A stretch of DNA of 64,000 nt, from assembly GCA_037043455.1 (NCBI GenBank), contig JAWPHD010000094.1:310001-374000 (forward strand). Direction: 5' to 3'. Made by a program: the position numbers and the translations under genes. The notes under the pieces were generated by a model. That model saw only the letters and a list, made by a program, of their open reading frames with translations, had not been told where the DNA came from and did not search any database. The stretch comes from Cyrtodaria siliqua. Taxonomy: Eukaryota > Mollusca > Bivalvia > Adapedonta > Hiatellidae. Below, one piece after another: positions 46,430-58,670 of this stretch. Numbering within the stretch: position 1 is the first letter of the stretch; every line of letters starts with the position of its first letter.

Positions 46430-46675
46430 CTGAACAGCAAAACTACACTACAAAACCGTTTATCAAACTCTATTCAGGTGTTTAAGTCCTATAATAATGT
46501 ATATGTGCAGATTAAAAGTATAGGTTTATTCAAGGGTTTTTAAATATACGTAAAATAAATTATGATTTGGTAACTCTTAATTTGACGCTCCAGTTTTGGG
46601 GTTTTGCTTGAGGGGTTAAAGCCGTTAAAATTGTGCCAAAAGAGTGGATTCTCAGAATATGTAAGTTGTGTATAT

Positions 46676-46707
<32 letters not shown>

Positions 46708-46790
46708 CTTGCCATCAGGAGGTTTAAAAACAGTGTACATATATTGTAAACTTTGGCTGTTATTGGCGGGAAAGTTACTTTAAACAAGGC
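46430..46790 (+). repeat. Dispersed repeat, second copy of 9928-10262
   Basis: Collinear with 9928-10262 (see that entry). Here the inner part is expanded by a (TA)n microsatellite at about 46671-46707. It lies in the exon 3-exon 4 intron. Confidence 0.7.
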
Positions 46791-47170
46791 ATAATGTATT
46801 CTCAAAATTGGCAAGCCTTCCCTGGCTTTACCCTGGCAAAATTATGGTTTTGTAACGCCTTTTCTTGACAACATAATTTCAATTCAATTATGGCAGCCAA
46901 GTTAGCCATTTTAGAATCATTAAACAGAATCTATGTTTTTATTTACAATTGCTTTTTTGAAAATTTGAATAAATAGAGTATCTTAAATGAATGACTGCTT
47001 AATATTAAATTTATTAAACTGATTTGATAAAATAAGTTGATACGAGGCTGTGTCAAGCATGATGTTAATTTTATCCAACTCGTTTAACAAATTTAATAGT
47101 AAATAGGAACAATATTAAGATGCTATTATTACACATACTCTCAAAAAGCCACCTTAAACATGCATTTATT
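46791..47170. other. Intron, nothing recognised
   Basis: AT-rich; no exon or element seen. Confidence 0.5.
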
Positions 47171-47663
47171 AGGCCTAAATTAAAATATTGTTTGTTTGCC
47201 CTTTACCTACCCAGCATAAATCACTGGGTAGGTAGGTAGGCAAATTATCTTATTTTATTTGATAAAACTATATTTTCTTGCAAATATATTCCTATAGTCA
47301 CAGACAGGCAAAATATCGCAGTTTCCAACTCATTTTTCAGGCTGTTTTTATCAGCCATTTTCACGAGTCACTGCGCTATTAAAATGATCATACAAACGTT
47401 TTATCATCTTATAGACACAGTGCGTGAGTTTCTAAATGCACCCGAATAACATAGACTGTTAGAGTATCAACCAAAAAGGATAATAAAAGACAGAAATTAC
47501 CGAAATATAACTCAATTGTCGTCATCGAAGAAAATAAAAAATATAATAAAAATATTATTTTTTTGGAAATTATTTTTGGAAACGCAATAAAATATTTTCA
47601 GTTGGGGCTAAAAATCCGGGTCGGTAGGTAAAGGGCAAACAAACAACATTTTAATTTAGGCCT
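47171..47663. mobile_element. Non-autonomous DNA element with ~40-bp TIRs
   Basis: The left end aggcctaaattaaaatattg continues tttgtttgccctttacctac. The right end is its inverse with one or two mismatches (gtaggtaaagggcaaacaaa ... ttttaatttaggcct). 493 bp, no ORF. A local inverted pair (acctacccag / ctgggtaggt) lies just inside the left end. No target duplication was evident. Confidence 0.88.
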
Positions 47664-48175
47664 TCTGGCACAGCCTATATAAGTTGCTTCAGTCTTCTCT
47701 GTACCACACTGAGCAGTCAGAACTGCCTGGTTGTGGAAATAGACGAGGCAATTCAACCGATCTGAACGAAAAAGACCGAGCAATGATTCAGCCATCATTT
47801 GCATATTTATTACACTAGCGTATTACGATATTATGTCACAGTTCTAACTCTACACTGCAAGCTATGTGATCAAACTGATAAGTGACATCATGTATGTAAA
47901 TCCAGTAAACTTCCAAAACATCCGATTACATTATTTATATACATATGATTATCTAACATCTGAGGCGTGTAATAACATTATTCAAATAGTTTCAGAAATC
48001 TTAGCGGTGGTGTTTCATTGTATATTTTGTCCTATCATTTGAAAATATACCCCATTCAACACTGATCATTCCTAAATTCCAATCAAGTTAAAATTTGTCA
48101 CTAAATATGTTTCATATGACACTGAAAAAACAAAAGAAACGAAGTGTACAATGAAAAAATGTGTTCGAGAATTAC
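47664..48175. other. Intron, nothing recognised
   Basis: Short open stretches here lack splice context and family resemblance. Confidence 0.5.
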
Positions 48176-48262
48176 CTGTATAATTTGACCATAGAGTAAC
48201 TTTTTGCCTTGCTGTCGCTTCTGTTCCAATTCATTGTCTTCCGTTTCTGCCTTTGCTGCAAG
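48176..48262 (-). CDS. ITPR-like exon 3
   Basis: 87 nt, phase 0 at both ends. The acceptor is gtaatttcag and the donor ATACAG|gtaatt. The peptide is LAAKAETEDNELEQKRQQGK then KLLYGQIIQ. It corresponds to [30 protein letters not shown] in ITPR1: the charged, likely helical linker, then the Y-G-x-[IV]-I-Q strand. The strand is completed by exon 4. Confidence 0.93.
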
Positions 48263-51200
48263 CTGAAATTACATGCAAAAAATTAAGTACAATATTCAGT
48301 ATAATATTCAGTACAACATGCATAAAACATCCTTCCTCATAGATGAAGCTGCACAAAGATTGTATATTTTTACTTTTACTTCAAAATCATTGTTTTCTCC
48401 ATATTATTATTATTATTATCAAAAAAAAATAAGGATAAAGACAAATTAAGGTTTCCAAAATAAAAGGACCCCATCTTTCTAAGGGAGGTAACTCACTAAT
48501 GACAAGTGATTTAGCTGTGCCAAGTCTCCATTACTTTCATAAATATATATTATAACTGTTTAAACTGTATCTTACAAATGTAGAGGTTCCGTCTAAATAA
48601 AACTGCTGACTTGTTATAAAACCATTGCTTTTTTGGTTATATCTTTACAAGATTTAAAAACAATGAAAGAACGAATGAATCAGTGTTTTTCGGCACATCG
48701 ACAAATAGATAGGAAATGAAGTAGTAATTAAAATAATGTAGATGTATAAAGATAAAACTATTTACAAACAAGGAATGATATGGTAGTAATCTAAACTATG
48801 TATATATGTAACAAATGCCCGTCAACGGGTGTGTAAACAAGTAAATATATATAAGAACATATTATAATGATTTTTAAAGTCTGATTTCTATCAGAAAATT
48901 TAAAACTCTTTCACAGTATTAACTGGGTGGTACCAGGCTTTGCCGCATAGGATAACATTACCAACTATAGGATTGTGTTTTTCTAAAGGTTCAAGCCGTT
49001 CAAATATTAATGAAAAGTCATGTTTACATTTTTTCTAAACCTTATTTGTTTGAATTGTGTGATAACTGCTCAGAGTTAAGTAGTTCGTTTTTGTAGATCT
49101 TCCGATCTTTCTTCTTTTATTGACAATTTTAGTAACTTCTGATTCATTCATTGTCTTTCTACATGTATGGTAAGTACTAATGCGTCATAAAGATACTTAT
49201 CAATAAACTAATTATTATAACAAATGGTTTTAAACAATAAACTCTCATAAGGTAGGTGTTAAAGTCATGTCTAAAACATTATGCAGACAATAAGACCTTA
49301 TCAGGTAATTATCATATTTCATATATAGCTAGCCATGAGATAGAGCACTTCAAGAAAAGAGAAAATAATACATTAAAGCACAGACCTTAGATAACAAATA
49401 GATTGGATTCTATGAAAATTATCTAAATTTCATGTGGCACAGTGCAAAAATTTCACAAATTATTTCCCACCCAACTTTAAACACATATATCATGAAGAGT
49501 TTTATAGATACAAGTTTCATTCATTCCAAATCCCATCACACAATTGTCTTTCCAATGGTAGTATTTTTCTTTCTCTTACATTCAGAGCAAAAAAGGAGTT
49601 TGACGGAAACTTTGACTATGTCAAAATCTTGATTTTTAGGAGACAAGCGAAAAATGATGACATTTTTAAATTTAAACATCTTTTTATGTAATTTTTTATT
49701 TTCAAAATAAACATAATTATAATCCCATTTTGCTATTCACTACGAATCTTTGAATGTATACTCATCAAACTCAGTGAATAATTGAGAGAGGAGATAGAAG
49801 GAAAAGTTAAAGTGCCACATGATATTTTGGTTACTTCATTGGTTAAGATAGGAAGTTTCCTATCTGTTTATTAACATGTCTGTGATTAAAGGGGCTTGAC
49901 ACCATAATTCACTTGGAATGAATAGTGTCCATACTTTGACTCAGTACTGTGTTTGGCATGGGGAGAATATTATATTCGGCCAAATAAAAGCGTGGCATGA
50001 TGTTTAGTTCATTTTTTATACTAAATCAATAAAATTAAGTTCATTTTATTAATGTAAAACAAAGAATGAATATCACCAAACTAGTTGTTTGATGTGGGCG
50101 AAACAAGAATCACGTAGATCACGCTAAAGGAAATGCACTAAAAATAACTGATAAAAATGTTGGTTTACTCCATCAGGGCTTTTCCTAGGTATTTTGGAGA
50201 AAAAGACCCTAGATCGAATTGGGATTTTTTTATTGACACATTTAGGAAATTAGTACATTATGAACAATTATCATTTAAATAGTGATTTGCATCTGTAAAA
50301 TTGTTAACAACAATCAATTACTGAAACAACAACATATATTTTCTTTTGGTGGAGTTGGGTTAATTTGGGGGCGGTGAGTTTTTTTTGCCATCGGGAAGGG
50401 GCTGTTATTCAGCCCCGTGGCATTCCTATGAAGAGCCTTGTCAATACACCAGAATTGTGCATTTTCGAGAATTTTGACAAGTATTATAGTTCGTTGCATG
50501 TGTTTCAGAAAATGTTACTTTCAGTATTATGGTTTAAATATGGCTTATGCATGTTTTATAAATTGTCTATTATAAATAACAATATAATTTCAATTCTGTA
50601 CGAGCCCCATTATTATTGAATTTTTGTTAAATGAGTTGGCAAATATGATATGTTGCTACAGGTTTGCAAATGAGTTTAATTAATTCAATAATAAATTAGC
50701 AAAAATAAGATTCTATTTATCACATAATTTTTAATATCAATGAATATCAGAAAACGTGGCTAAACAGCACATCGTTGATATTAAGTTACACTGTTAGACT
50801 TTGTGTATTATGAAATTTATGTCATCGCTTTATTACACAAACATAAAACCATTTAATGTGAATATATTATTTCTCATATAATTCTCAGTATACATCTAGA
50901 TCACTCAATAAACTTCCCTGTCACAAACCACTCACAACTTGAGTATGGAAATTACAAATTATTGTAACATTGGCTGGTAGGAGGAATTCTATCATATCTC
51001 CTCTCTCTCAATAAATAATGTGATCCCTCAATGACATTACTTTTGCAAATAGGCTATGGCAAACCAGTCAGACAGAAAACCCAAGGTCTTGTTGGAACAC
51101 TAACAAGTGCAATATGATATTGGAGGAATGCATTTTGGCCATTAAAAAATATTATTTTGGCCGAAGCACACATATAAAGCAGCTACAGGGCGACCAATTC

Positions 51201-51624
51201 AAATAGCTTGTATAAGAATTAGTTTTAGTTATTAACAATTAGTGCAGGTTAGGTATTAATCACCTCCTTTGCAGGAAAGGTACTAAAGATCAAATTACAG
51301 TAATTAATTAACTTAATTAAGTGTTCTAATATATCAGACACTTATGGATGGGTGAATTTAGGTCAATTAATTGGTTTTAATATAGGTGTTTGAAGGTTAA
51401 AGCTATCTGTTCACTGACATGCATAAAATAAAATAATGCAAACATAAGGAATAAAACAGTATTATTGTCAAAGTGGTCGACTATTTTGGACAAAGCATTA
51501 ATAACCTTTTAATAAAAGTAAATTACAATGTAGATGCAATCAGTAAAAAATGTCAGGAAAATGTTTGAACACGACTTTCAGTTTGTTAGTATTCTCCCAT
51601 ACAGTAGTACTGAGGTTTGCATCT
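48263..51624. other. Intron, mostly unique sequence
   Basis: Part of the exon 2-exon 3 intron. (ATT)n at about 48402-48419. A G/C-run TE remnant lies at about 50165-50410 (cagggcttttcctagg, gggggcggtgag). No exon or intact element seen. Confidence 0.5.
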
Positions 51625-53318
51625 TTTATACTTGGGCTTGGTGATCTGGATAGTTTTCATTTCTTATACTTCAGTGACTTGGGCATGGTGGGTTTGATAC
51701 AGTTTTCATTTCTTATATTTACTTGGGCATGGTGGGTTTGATACAGTTTTTATTTCTTATACTTAGTTGGGCATGGTGGGTTGGATACAGTTTTCATTTC
51801 TTATATTTACTTGGGCATGATGGGTTTGATACAGTTTTCATTTCTTATATTTACTTGGGCATGGTGGGTTGGATACAGTTTTCATTTCATATACGTACTT
51901 TGGCATGGTACGTGGGTTTGATACCGTTTTCATTTCTTATACTTACTTGGGCATGGTGGGTTTGATACAGTTTTCATTTCTTATATTTACTTGGGCATGG
52001 TGGGTTTGATACAGTTTTCATTTCTTATATTTACTAGGGCTTGGTGGGTTGGATACAGTTTTCATTTCTTATATTTACTTGGGCTTGGTGGGTTTGATTC
52101 AGTTTTCATTTCTTATACTTACTTGTGCTTGGTAGGTGTGATACAGTTTTCATTTCTTATATTTACTTGGGCTTGGTAGGTTTGATAGTTTTCATTTCTT
52201 ATACTTGTGTTTGAAGGGTTTGATATAGTTTTCATTTCTTATATTTCCTTGAGCTTGGTGGGTTGGATACAGTTTTCACTTATACTAACTTGTGCTTCAT
52301 AGTTTTGATACAGTTTTCATTTCTTTTATTTACTAGGGCTTGGTGGGTTGGATATAGTTTTCATTTCTTATATTTACTTGGGCTTGGTGGGTTGGATACA
52401 GTTTTCACTTATACTAACTTGTGCTTCATAGTTATGATAAAGTTTTCATTTCTTTTATTTACTAGGGCTTGGTGGGTTGAATATAGTCTTCATTTCTTAT
52501 ATTTACTTGGGCTTGGTGGGTTTGATGCAGTTTTCATTTCTTATACTTACTTGGACTTGTTGAGTTGAATACAGTTTTCATTTCTTATATTTACTTGGGC
52601 TTGGTGGGTTTGATACAGTTTTCATTCTTATATTTACTTGGGCTTGGTGGGTTGGATACAGTTTCAATTTCTTACATTTACAAGGGATTGGAGGGTTTGA
52701 CAGTTTTCATTTCTTATATTTACTTGTGCTTCGTGGGTGTGACACAGTTTTCATTTCTTCTATTTACTTGGGCTTGGCAGGTTGGATACATTTTTTATTC
52801 CTTATATTTACTTGGGCTTGGTGGGTCGGATACACTTTTCACTTCTTTTACTTACTTTGGTTTTCATTTTTATACTAACTTGGACTTGGTGGGTTGGATA
52901 CAGTTTTCATTTATTTTGTTTACTTGGGCTTGGTGGGTTGGATAGTTTTCCTTTCCTATACTTACTTGGGCTTGGTGGGTTGGATAGTTTTCATTTCCTA
53001 TACGTACTTGGGCTTGGTGGGTTGGATAGTTTTCATTTCCTATACTTACTTGGGCTTGGTGGGTTGGATAGTTTTCCTTTCCTATACTTACTTGGGCTTG
53101 GTGGGTTGGATAGTTTTCCTTTCCTATACTTACTTGGGCTTGGTGGGTTGGATATTTTTCATTTCCTATACTTACTTGGGCTTGGTGGGTTGGATAGTTT
53201 TCCTTTCCTATACTTACTTGGGCTTGGTGGGTTGGATAGTTTTCATTTCATATACTTACTTGGGCTTGGTGGGTTGGATAGTTTTCATTTCCTATACTTA
53301 CTTGGGCTTGGTGGGTTT
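51625..53318 (+). repeat. 44/42-bp minisatellite built on the exon 2 splice donor, ~39 copies
   Basis: Distal units (51625-52916) are about 44 bp: atttacttgggcatggtggg, tttgatacagttttcatttc, tta. Proximal units (52917-53318) are exactly 42 bp: cttacttgggcttggtgggt, tggatagttttcatttccta, ta. On the minus (gene) strand the unit reads AACCCACCAAGCCCAA|gtaagtatagg, identical to the last 16 bases of exon 2 and its donor. Nine 42-bp-spaced donors lie at 53297, 53255, 53213, 53171, 53129, 53087, 53045, 53003 (gtacgt variant) and 52961 (first base of cttac). The array ends inside exon 2. Confidence 0.95.
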
Positions 53319-53426
53319 GGCTGCGAAGAGTCAAGTTGTTGGGATCGTCAACAACTTTGCTTTTTAACTTTCGGTACGTTTTGTTTAACTTGTGTCTGTT
53401 GGCCACGCATATTTCGAATGTAAAGA
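53302..53426 (-). CDS. ITPR-like exon 2
   Basis: 125 nt, starting with two bases of a split Val codon and ending in phase 0. The acceptor is atttttcag and the donor CCCAA|gtaagt. The peptide is VFTFEICVANRHKLNKTYRK, then LKSKVVDDPNNLTLRSQ and THQAQ. It matches [22 protein letters not shown] of ITPR1 (F-x-[LI]-C-x-x-N-R). The last codons (THQAQ) come from the minisatellite unit. The proximal donor is chosen because it keeps frame with exon 3. Using the second donor adds 14 codons in frame; any further donor runs into a TGA. Confidence 0.92.
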
Positions 53427-53816
53427 CTGAAAAATAAAATGAAGAAATTCACATTTAAAATGTAACGGTGGAAAAAAAGTAAACACAATCTCAAGGTCAG
53501 TTTCAAAATCTAGCTAAAATGCAGATTTTATGCTGATGACGCTATTTCACAAAGCTGTGCGAACGTTGCAAAAATTAGGACACAATCATGGGGTTTCACA
53601 TCACTTTTAAAAAAAATGTTTAGGCCACAAAAATTAATTACCTGGTTCTCAGGCCACTTTTTCTGAGAAGAGATGCGGGCCGGCGCATTTATTTTTACAA
53701 TTTTACAGTGGTCAACAGACACACGGGCGAAACATTTTTTTTATCCAAACTTTTAATTCCAATACATGTATTGATGCAAAATATCTCGAAATACATGTGC
53801 AATAACCAGTTGGATC
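53427..53816. other. Intron spacer between exon 2 and the 26-bp array
   Basis: No element recognised. Confidence 0.5.
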
Positions 53817-55845
53817 TTAGTCATATCACAATGGTGTCTCTTGTAGTCATATGACAATGGTGTCTCTTGTAGTAATATCACAATGGTGTCTCTTATAGTC
53901 ATATCACAATGGTGTCTCTTGTAGTCATATCACAATGGTGTCTCTTGTAGTCATATCAAAATGGTGTCTGCTTGTAGTCATATCACAATGGTGTCTCTTG
54001 CAGTCATATCACAATGGTGTCTCTTGCAGTCATATCACGATGGTGTCTCTTGTAGTCATATCATAATGGTGTCTGCTTGTAGTCATAACACAATGGTGTC
54101 TCTTGTAGTAATATCACAATGGTGTCTCTTGCAGTCATATCACAATGGTGTCTCTTGTAGTCATATCACAATCGTGTCTCTTGTAGTCATATTGCAATGG
54201 TGTCTCTTGTGGTCATATCACAATGGTGTCTCTTGTAGTCATATCACGATGGTGTCTCTTGTAGTCATATCATAATGGTGTCTCTTGTAGTCATATCACG
54301 ATGGTGTCTCTTGTAGTCATATCACAATGGTGTCTCTTGCAGTCATATCACAATGGTGTCTCTTGTAGTCATATCACAATCGTGTCTCTTGTAGTCATAT
54401 TGCAATGGTGTCTCTTGTGGTCATATCACAATGGTGTCTCTTGTAGTCATATCACGATGGTGTCTCTTGTAGTCATATCATAATGGTGTCTCTTGTAGTC
54501 ATATCACGATGGTGTCTCTTGTAGTCATATCACAATGGTGTCTCTTGCAGTCATATCACAATGGTGTCTCTTGTAGTCATATCACAATCGTGTCTCTTGT
54601 AGTCATATTGCAATGGTGTCTCTTGTGGTGTCTGCTTGTAGTCATATCACAATGGTGTCTCTTGTAGTCATATCACAATGGTGTCTCTTGTAGTCATATC
54701 ACAATGGTGTCTCTTGTAGTCATATCACGATGGTGTCTCTTGTAGTCATATCACGATGGTGTCTCTTGTAGTCATATCACAATGGTGTCTCTTGTAGTCA
54801 TATCATAATGGTGTCTCTTGTAGTCATATCACAATGGTGTCTGCTTGTAGTCATATCACAATCGTGTCTCTTGTAGTCATATCATAATGGTGTCTCTTGT
54901 AGTCATATCACAATGGTGTCTGCTTGTAGTCATATCACAATGGTGTCTCTTGTAGTCATATCACAATCGTGTCTCTTGTAGTCATATCATAATGGTGTCT
55001 CTTGTAGTCATATCACAATGGTGTCTCTTGAAGTCATATCACAATGGTGTCTCTTGTAGTCATATCATAATGGTGTCTCTTGTAGTCATATCACAATGGT
55101 GTCTCTTGTAGTCATATCACAATGGTGTCTCTTGTAGTCATATCACAATGGTGTCTCTTGTAGTCATATCACAATGGTGTCTCTTGTAGTCATATCACAA
55201 TGGTGTCTCTTGTAGTAATATCACAATGGTGTCTCTTGAAGTCATATCACAATGGTGTCTCTTGTAGTCATATCACAATGGTGTCTCTTGTAGTCATATC
55301 ACAATGGTGTCTCTTGTAGTCATATCACGATGGTGTCTCTTGTAGTCATATCACGATGGTGTCTCTTGTAGTCATATCACAATGCTGTCTCTTGTAGTCA
55401 TATAACAATGGTGTCTCTTTTAGTCATATCACGATGGTGTCTCTTGTAGTCATATCACAATGGTGTCTCTTGTAGTCATATCACAATGATGTCTCTTGTA
55501 GTCATATAACAATGGTGTCTCTCATAGTCATATCACAATGGTGTCTCTCATAGTCATATCACAATGGTGTCTCTTGTAGTCATATCACAATGGTGTCTCT
55601 TGTAGTCCTATCACAATGGTGTCTGCTTGTAGTAATATCACAATGGTGTCTCTTGTAGTCATATCACAATGGTGTCTCTTATAGTCATATCACAATGGTG
55701 TCTGCTTGTAGTCATATCACAATGGTGTCTCTTGTAGTCATATCACAATGGTGTCTGCTTGTAGTCATATCACAATGGTGTCTCTTGTAGTCATATCACA
55801 ATGGTGTCTGCTTGTAGTCATATCACAATGGTGTCTGCTTGTAGC
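53817..55845 (+). repeat. 26-bp minisatellite, ~78 copies, with 208-bp higher-order repeat
   Basis: Unit: agtcatatcacaatggtgtc followed by tcttgt, with variants tctgcttgt (+2), cacgatgg, cataatgg and cttgcagt. The rare pair atcgtgtctc...catattgcaatgg recurs at 54173, 54381 and 54589, exactly 208 bp (eight units) apart, so an 8-unit block was duplicated. Lies in the exon 1/2 side intron (exon 2 to 58671). Confidence 0.97.
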
Positions 55846-55862
55846 AGTGAGCTCTATGCTTT

Positions 55863-56064
55863 ATACTGGAATACCTGGCGGCAGACACACGACATGATAT
55901 CCCATACTGGAATACCTGGCGGCAGACACACGACATGATATCCCATACTGGAATACCTGGCGCCAGACACACGACATGATATCCCATACTGGAATACCTG
56001 GTGGCAGACACACGACATGATATACTGAAATACCTGGCAGCAGACACACGACATGATATCCCAT
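55863..56064 (+). repeat. 41-bp minisatellite, ~5 copies
   Basis: Unit: atactggaatacctggcggc, agacacacgacatgatatcc, c. Units start near 55863, 55904, 55945 and 55986, the last being shortened. It follows the 26-bp array directly. Confidence 0.95.
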
Positions 56065-56298
56065 TTAGTCACAATATTCTGACACCAGGCCAACCAGTTC
56101 TAGCACTACCATAACATGGTCCTGCTTTAATTCCATTAAGCGATAGGAACTCATATATTAGCAGGATTTTACAACGGATATTTAGACAAAAATAATGTTT
56201 GACATTTGTTACTGAAATTATGTGTTAACCTGTTTAAAAATGGCTATTAAAAGTTTTAATTTTACAATATGCAAATTTTTTAAGTCAAATTTATGGTT

Positions 56299-56510
56299 TT
56301 ATTTCATACCCCGTTTTCGCTTCTTGGAGAAGGGGTTGGATGGGGTATGAAATTTAATACTCGGACCACGTAATGACCTTTTATAGTGCTGAGTGTCAAG
56401 GAAGTGAGCTACTGGTACCATTTTTATAAAGTCTGCAGTGGTTCCATTTTGTATTTTTTGGATTAAGGCTAATTTATGAGGTAACCAATGCATTTTCTTG
56501 CATTTCATAT
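56299..56510 (-). repeat. TE protein C-terminus relic
   Basis: The minus strand reads MKCKKMHWLPHKLALIQKIQ ... LRGPSIKFHTPSNPFSKKRK and a stop. The last part matches the plus strand at 33640-33707. No intact ORF upstream, so a relic of an unidentified element. Confidence 0.5.
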
Positions 56511-57198
56511 TTTAGGAGTGGCAGATTTTAGCTGCATGGGCATGGATGCTGCCCCATCCCTGGATCCCCACCTGTGCTTGTATTTAAACTTGTCACTAAT
56601 TACCATGTTCAGAAAGGTAAATGGATGTTTTAAGGCTCTCTTCCATTGACAAATGAACATTTGAAATGTGACTTAAAAACACCTTTGAGCAAAATCAATA
56701 TATAAACCTAAATCATTTTTACAATCATAGCAGTATATACAGCAGTATATACAGCAGGTGATTGAAATCCATAAACTGATAACATGCCACTTATTCAATA
56801 CAAGATGAATATATATATAGTCCATTCACAAAAATACAAAAACCTCATTTACACTGGAGTTGAATATGTAATGAATATTCACTCTTCTTATCTGATAAAA
56901 TGTTTCATGTTTTGTTTTTTTCAAAAACTCATGCAGGGACTGTTTTCTTTCTTCAAAACTATCCATACATAATTAATAGATGAATATCCCCAAACAGGGC
57001 AAGAAAATTTGTTTCTGAGTTATTCGTCCTACGAAATATTTGAAACATGCCAAATTGATATTAAATTGTTAAAAGAATTGCATGGGCCGTCTGTTCATGC
57101 CCAGTAAATGTATATATGTTTATAGGGTGGGTATCTCAACAGGGCCTTTCCCCTTCTTTGCAGCAGCCTGTATAAGGCCCCTTCCCAACACAAATTTA
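56511..57198. other. Intron, TE remnants
   Basis: cccatccctggatccccac at about 56552 and gttcatgcccagtaaatgta at about 57093 match words in other repeats of the window (the second recurs at 57857 and 57980). No exon. Confidence 0.45.
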
Positions 57199-57654
57199 TT
57201 TTAAAACAGTCTATTAAATCATTTTAGAATTATTTATTTTTTAGAATTTTGTGATTCTTGGTTTCAAAAAACTCATTACTCAATGAGTGATGCAAACAAT
57301 CTTAATCTATGTCTCACTGCAATTAAAAGGCTCATTCTGTTCTGAGATGTCATAATAGCATGGCGTGATGTCATAATACCACGGTGACGTGACGTCATAA
57401 TACCAGGGTGCGATGTCATAATACCAGAAAGTGATGTCATGATAGAAGCAACCAAATGAAAATAAAAATGAAGCATTCTGATTGGTTCAGTGATAAAAAA
57501 TTGGACCAATGAAACCAGTTAATTTAAAGCTCATTACATTCTCAGAACACACTGAGGTTTTACTGGACATTGAGTAATGAGGTTCTTGAAACCCAGAAAC
57601 ACAAAATTCTAATAATAAAATAATTCTAAAATGATTTAATAGACTGTTTTAAAA
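57199..57654. mobile_element. Non-autonomous DNA element with 87-bp TIRs
   Basis: The left arm 57199-57285 begins ttttaaaacagtctattaaa and the right arm 57568-57654 ends tttaatagactgttttaaaa, inverted with a few mismatches. The core has four to five copies of a ~24-bp atgtcataataccag word, one of which contains a perfect TGACGTCA (57390-57397). No ORF. Confidence 0.88.
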
Positions 57655-57769
57655 GCATGCAGTTTTCCCCATTTTTAAACTTACCTCTTAAAACTTCATT
57701 CCCCATTCATGGATTTTTTCCCCAATTTAGGTCAAAATGCCCGTTCCACAAAAAAGGCCCTGCTCAACT

Positions 57770-58050
57770 GTTACCAGTTATGACCGAGGGGCTATGTCCC
57801 CAGGGGTGGGGAGGGACCCCTGGACTGATGCTGGTTGGATAGTTGTATTCGTATGTTCATGCCCAGTAAGTGTTCATATGGTTATTGGGTAGGGATCTAT
57901 AGTTACCAAGTTATGACCCAGGGGCTATGTCCCCAGGGTTGGGGACCGACCCTGAAACCAAGGCTGGTTGGATGGTTGTATGTCTGTTCATGTCCAGTAA
58001 GTGTGTATATGGTTGTAGGGTTAGATCTTTACGGTTTCCAAATTATGATG
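57770..58050 (+). repeat. Two ~125-bp direct repeats
   Basis: gttatgacc(g/c)aggggctatg, tccccagg-tggggag/accgaccc, ggctggttggat(a/g)gttgta and gttcatg(c/t)ccagtaagtgt occur twice in tandem. A third partial copy sits at about 57085-57150 on the other side of the 57199-57654 element, consistent with that element having inserted into this repeat. Confidence 0.65.
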
Positions 58051-58670
58051 GATGTGTGTAATATATCCCAAACTTCTTCAAAAAGCACCGGGATAAAAAC
58101 TGATCCAAAGTTGAAAAAGATCGAATACAAGATGAAGGTGAAACTGGAGTTACGGATAGGGTCTTAATTATTATTTTTATATATTATGAGGTCTAGTTTA
58201 GAGAAAATACATTTGCAGTAGCCTGACATGAAGCAGTTTACAAGTATTTATAATATGTAAAGATAATTTACACATGGAATACCGTAATTGTAAGCAGATC
58301 ATGAGTACTGTTTTTTACCCAGATTTTGAGCTTGGAGAAGGGATGCACGGTAAAAAGGAAACCCGGACAAATTAATGTGTAATAAGATTCTGGCCGAGAC
58401 TTAACTATATACATATACAAAACTATCTCTTCTTCTCTCTATCCCTTTTTCTCTATACTATTGTAATGAAAACCTGTCTTTGAAGCTGCATGTCGAAATT
58501 TTACATATATTAAAAACATTGGGAACTGGCCAAATTGGATTCTTTTTAATTCCATAGCCTAAGTTGCCAATGATTAATTAGGTAATTTGGTCAGTGAGAG
58601 ACAGATAATTGCAAGATTTAAAACAAACAATTTGATAAAGCGTCCATATAAGTTAAAATCATTGCGTTAC

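Noticed and set aside
52263..53423. Plus-strand frames with SFHFLYLLGLGGLD-type repeats resembling a membrane protein
   Set aside because: They are the antisense of the donor-derived minisatellite; hydrophobicity comes from T-rich composition.
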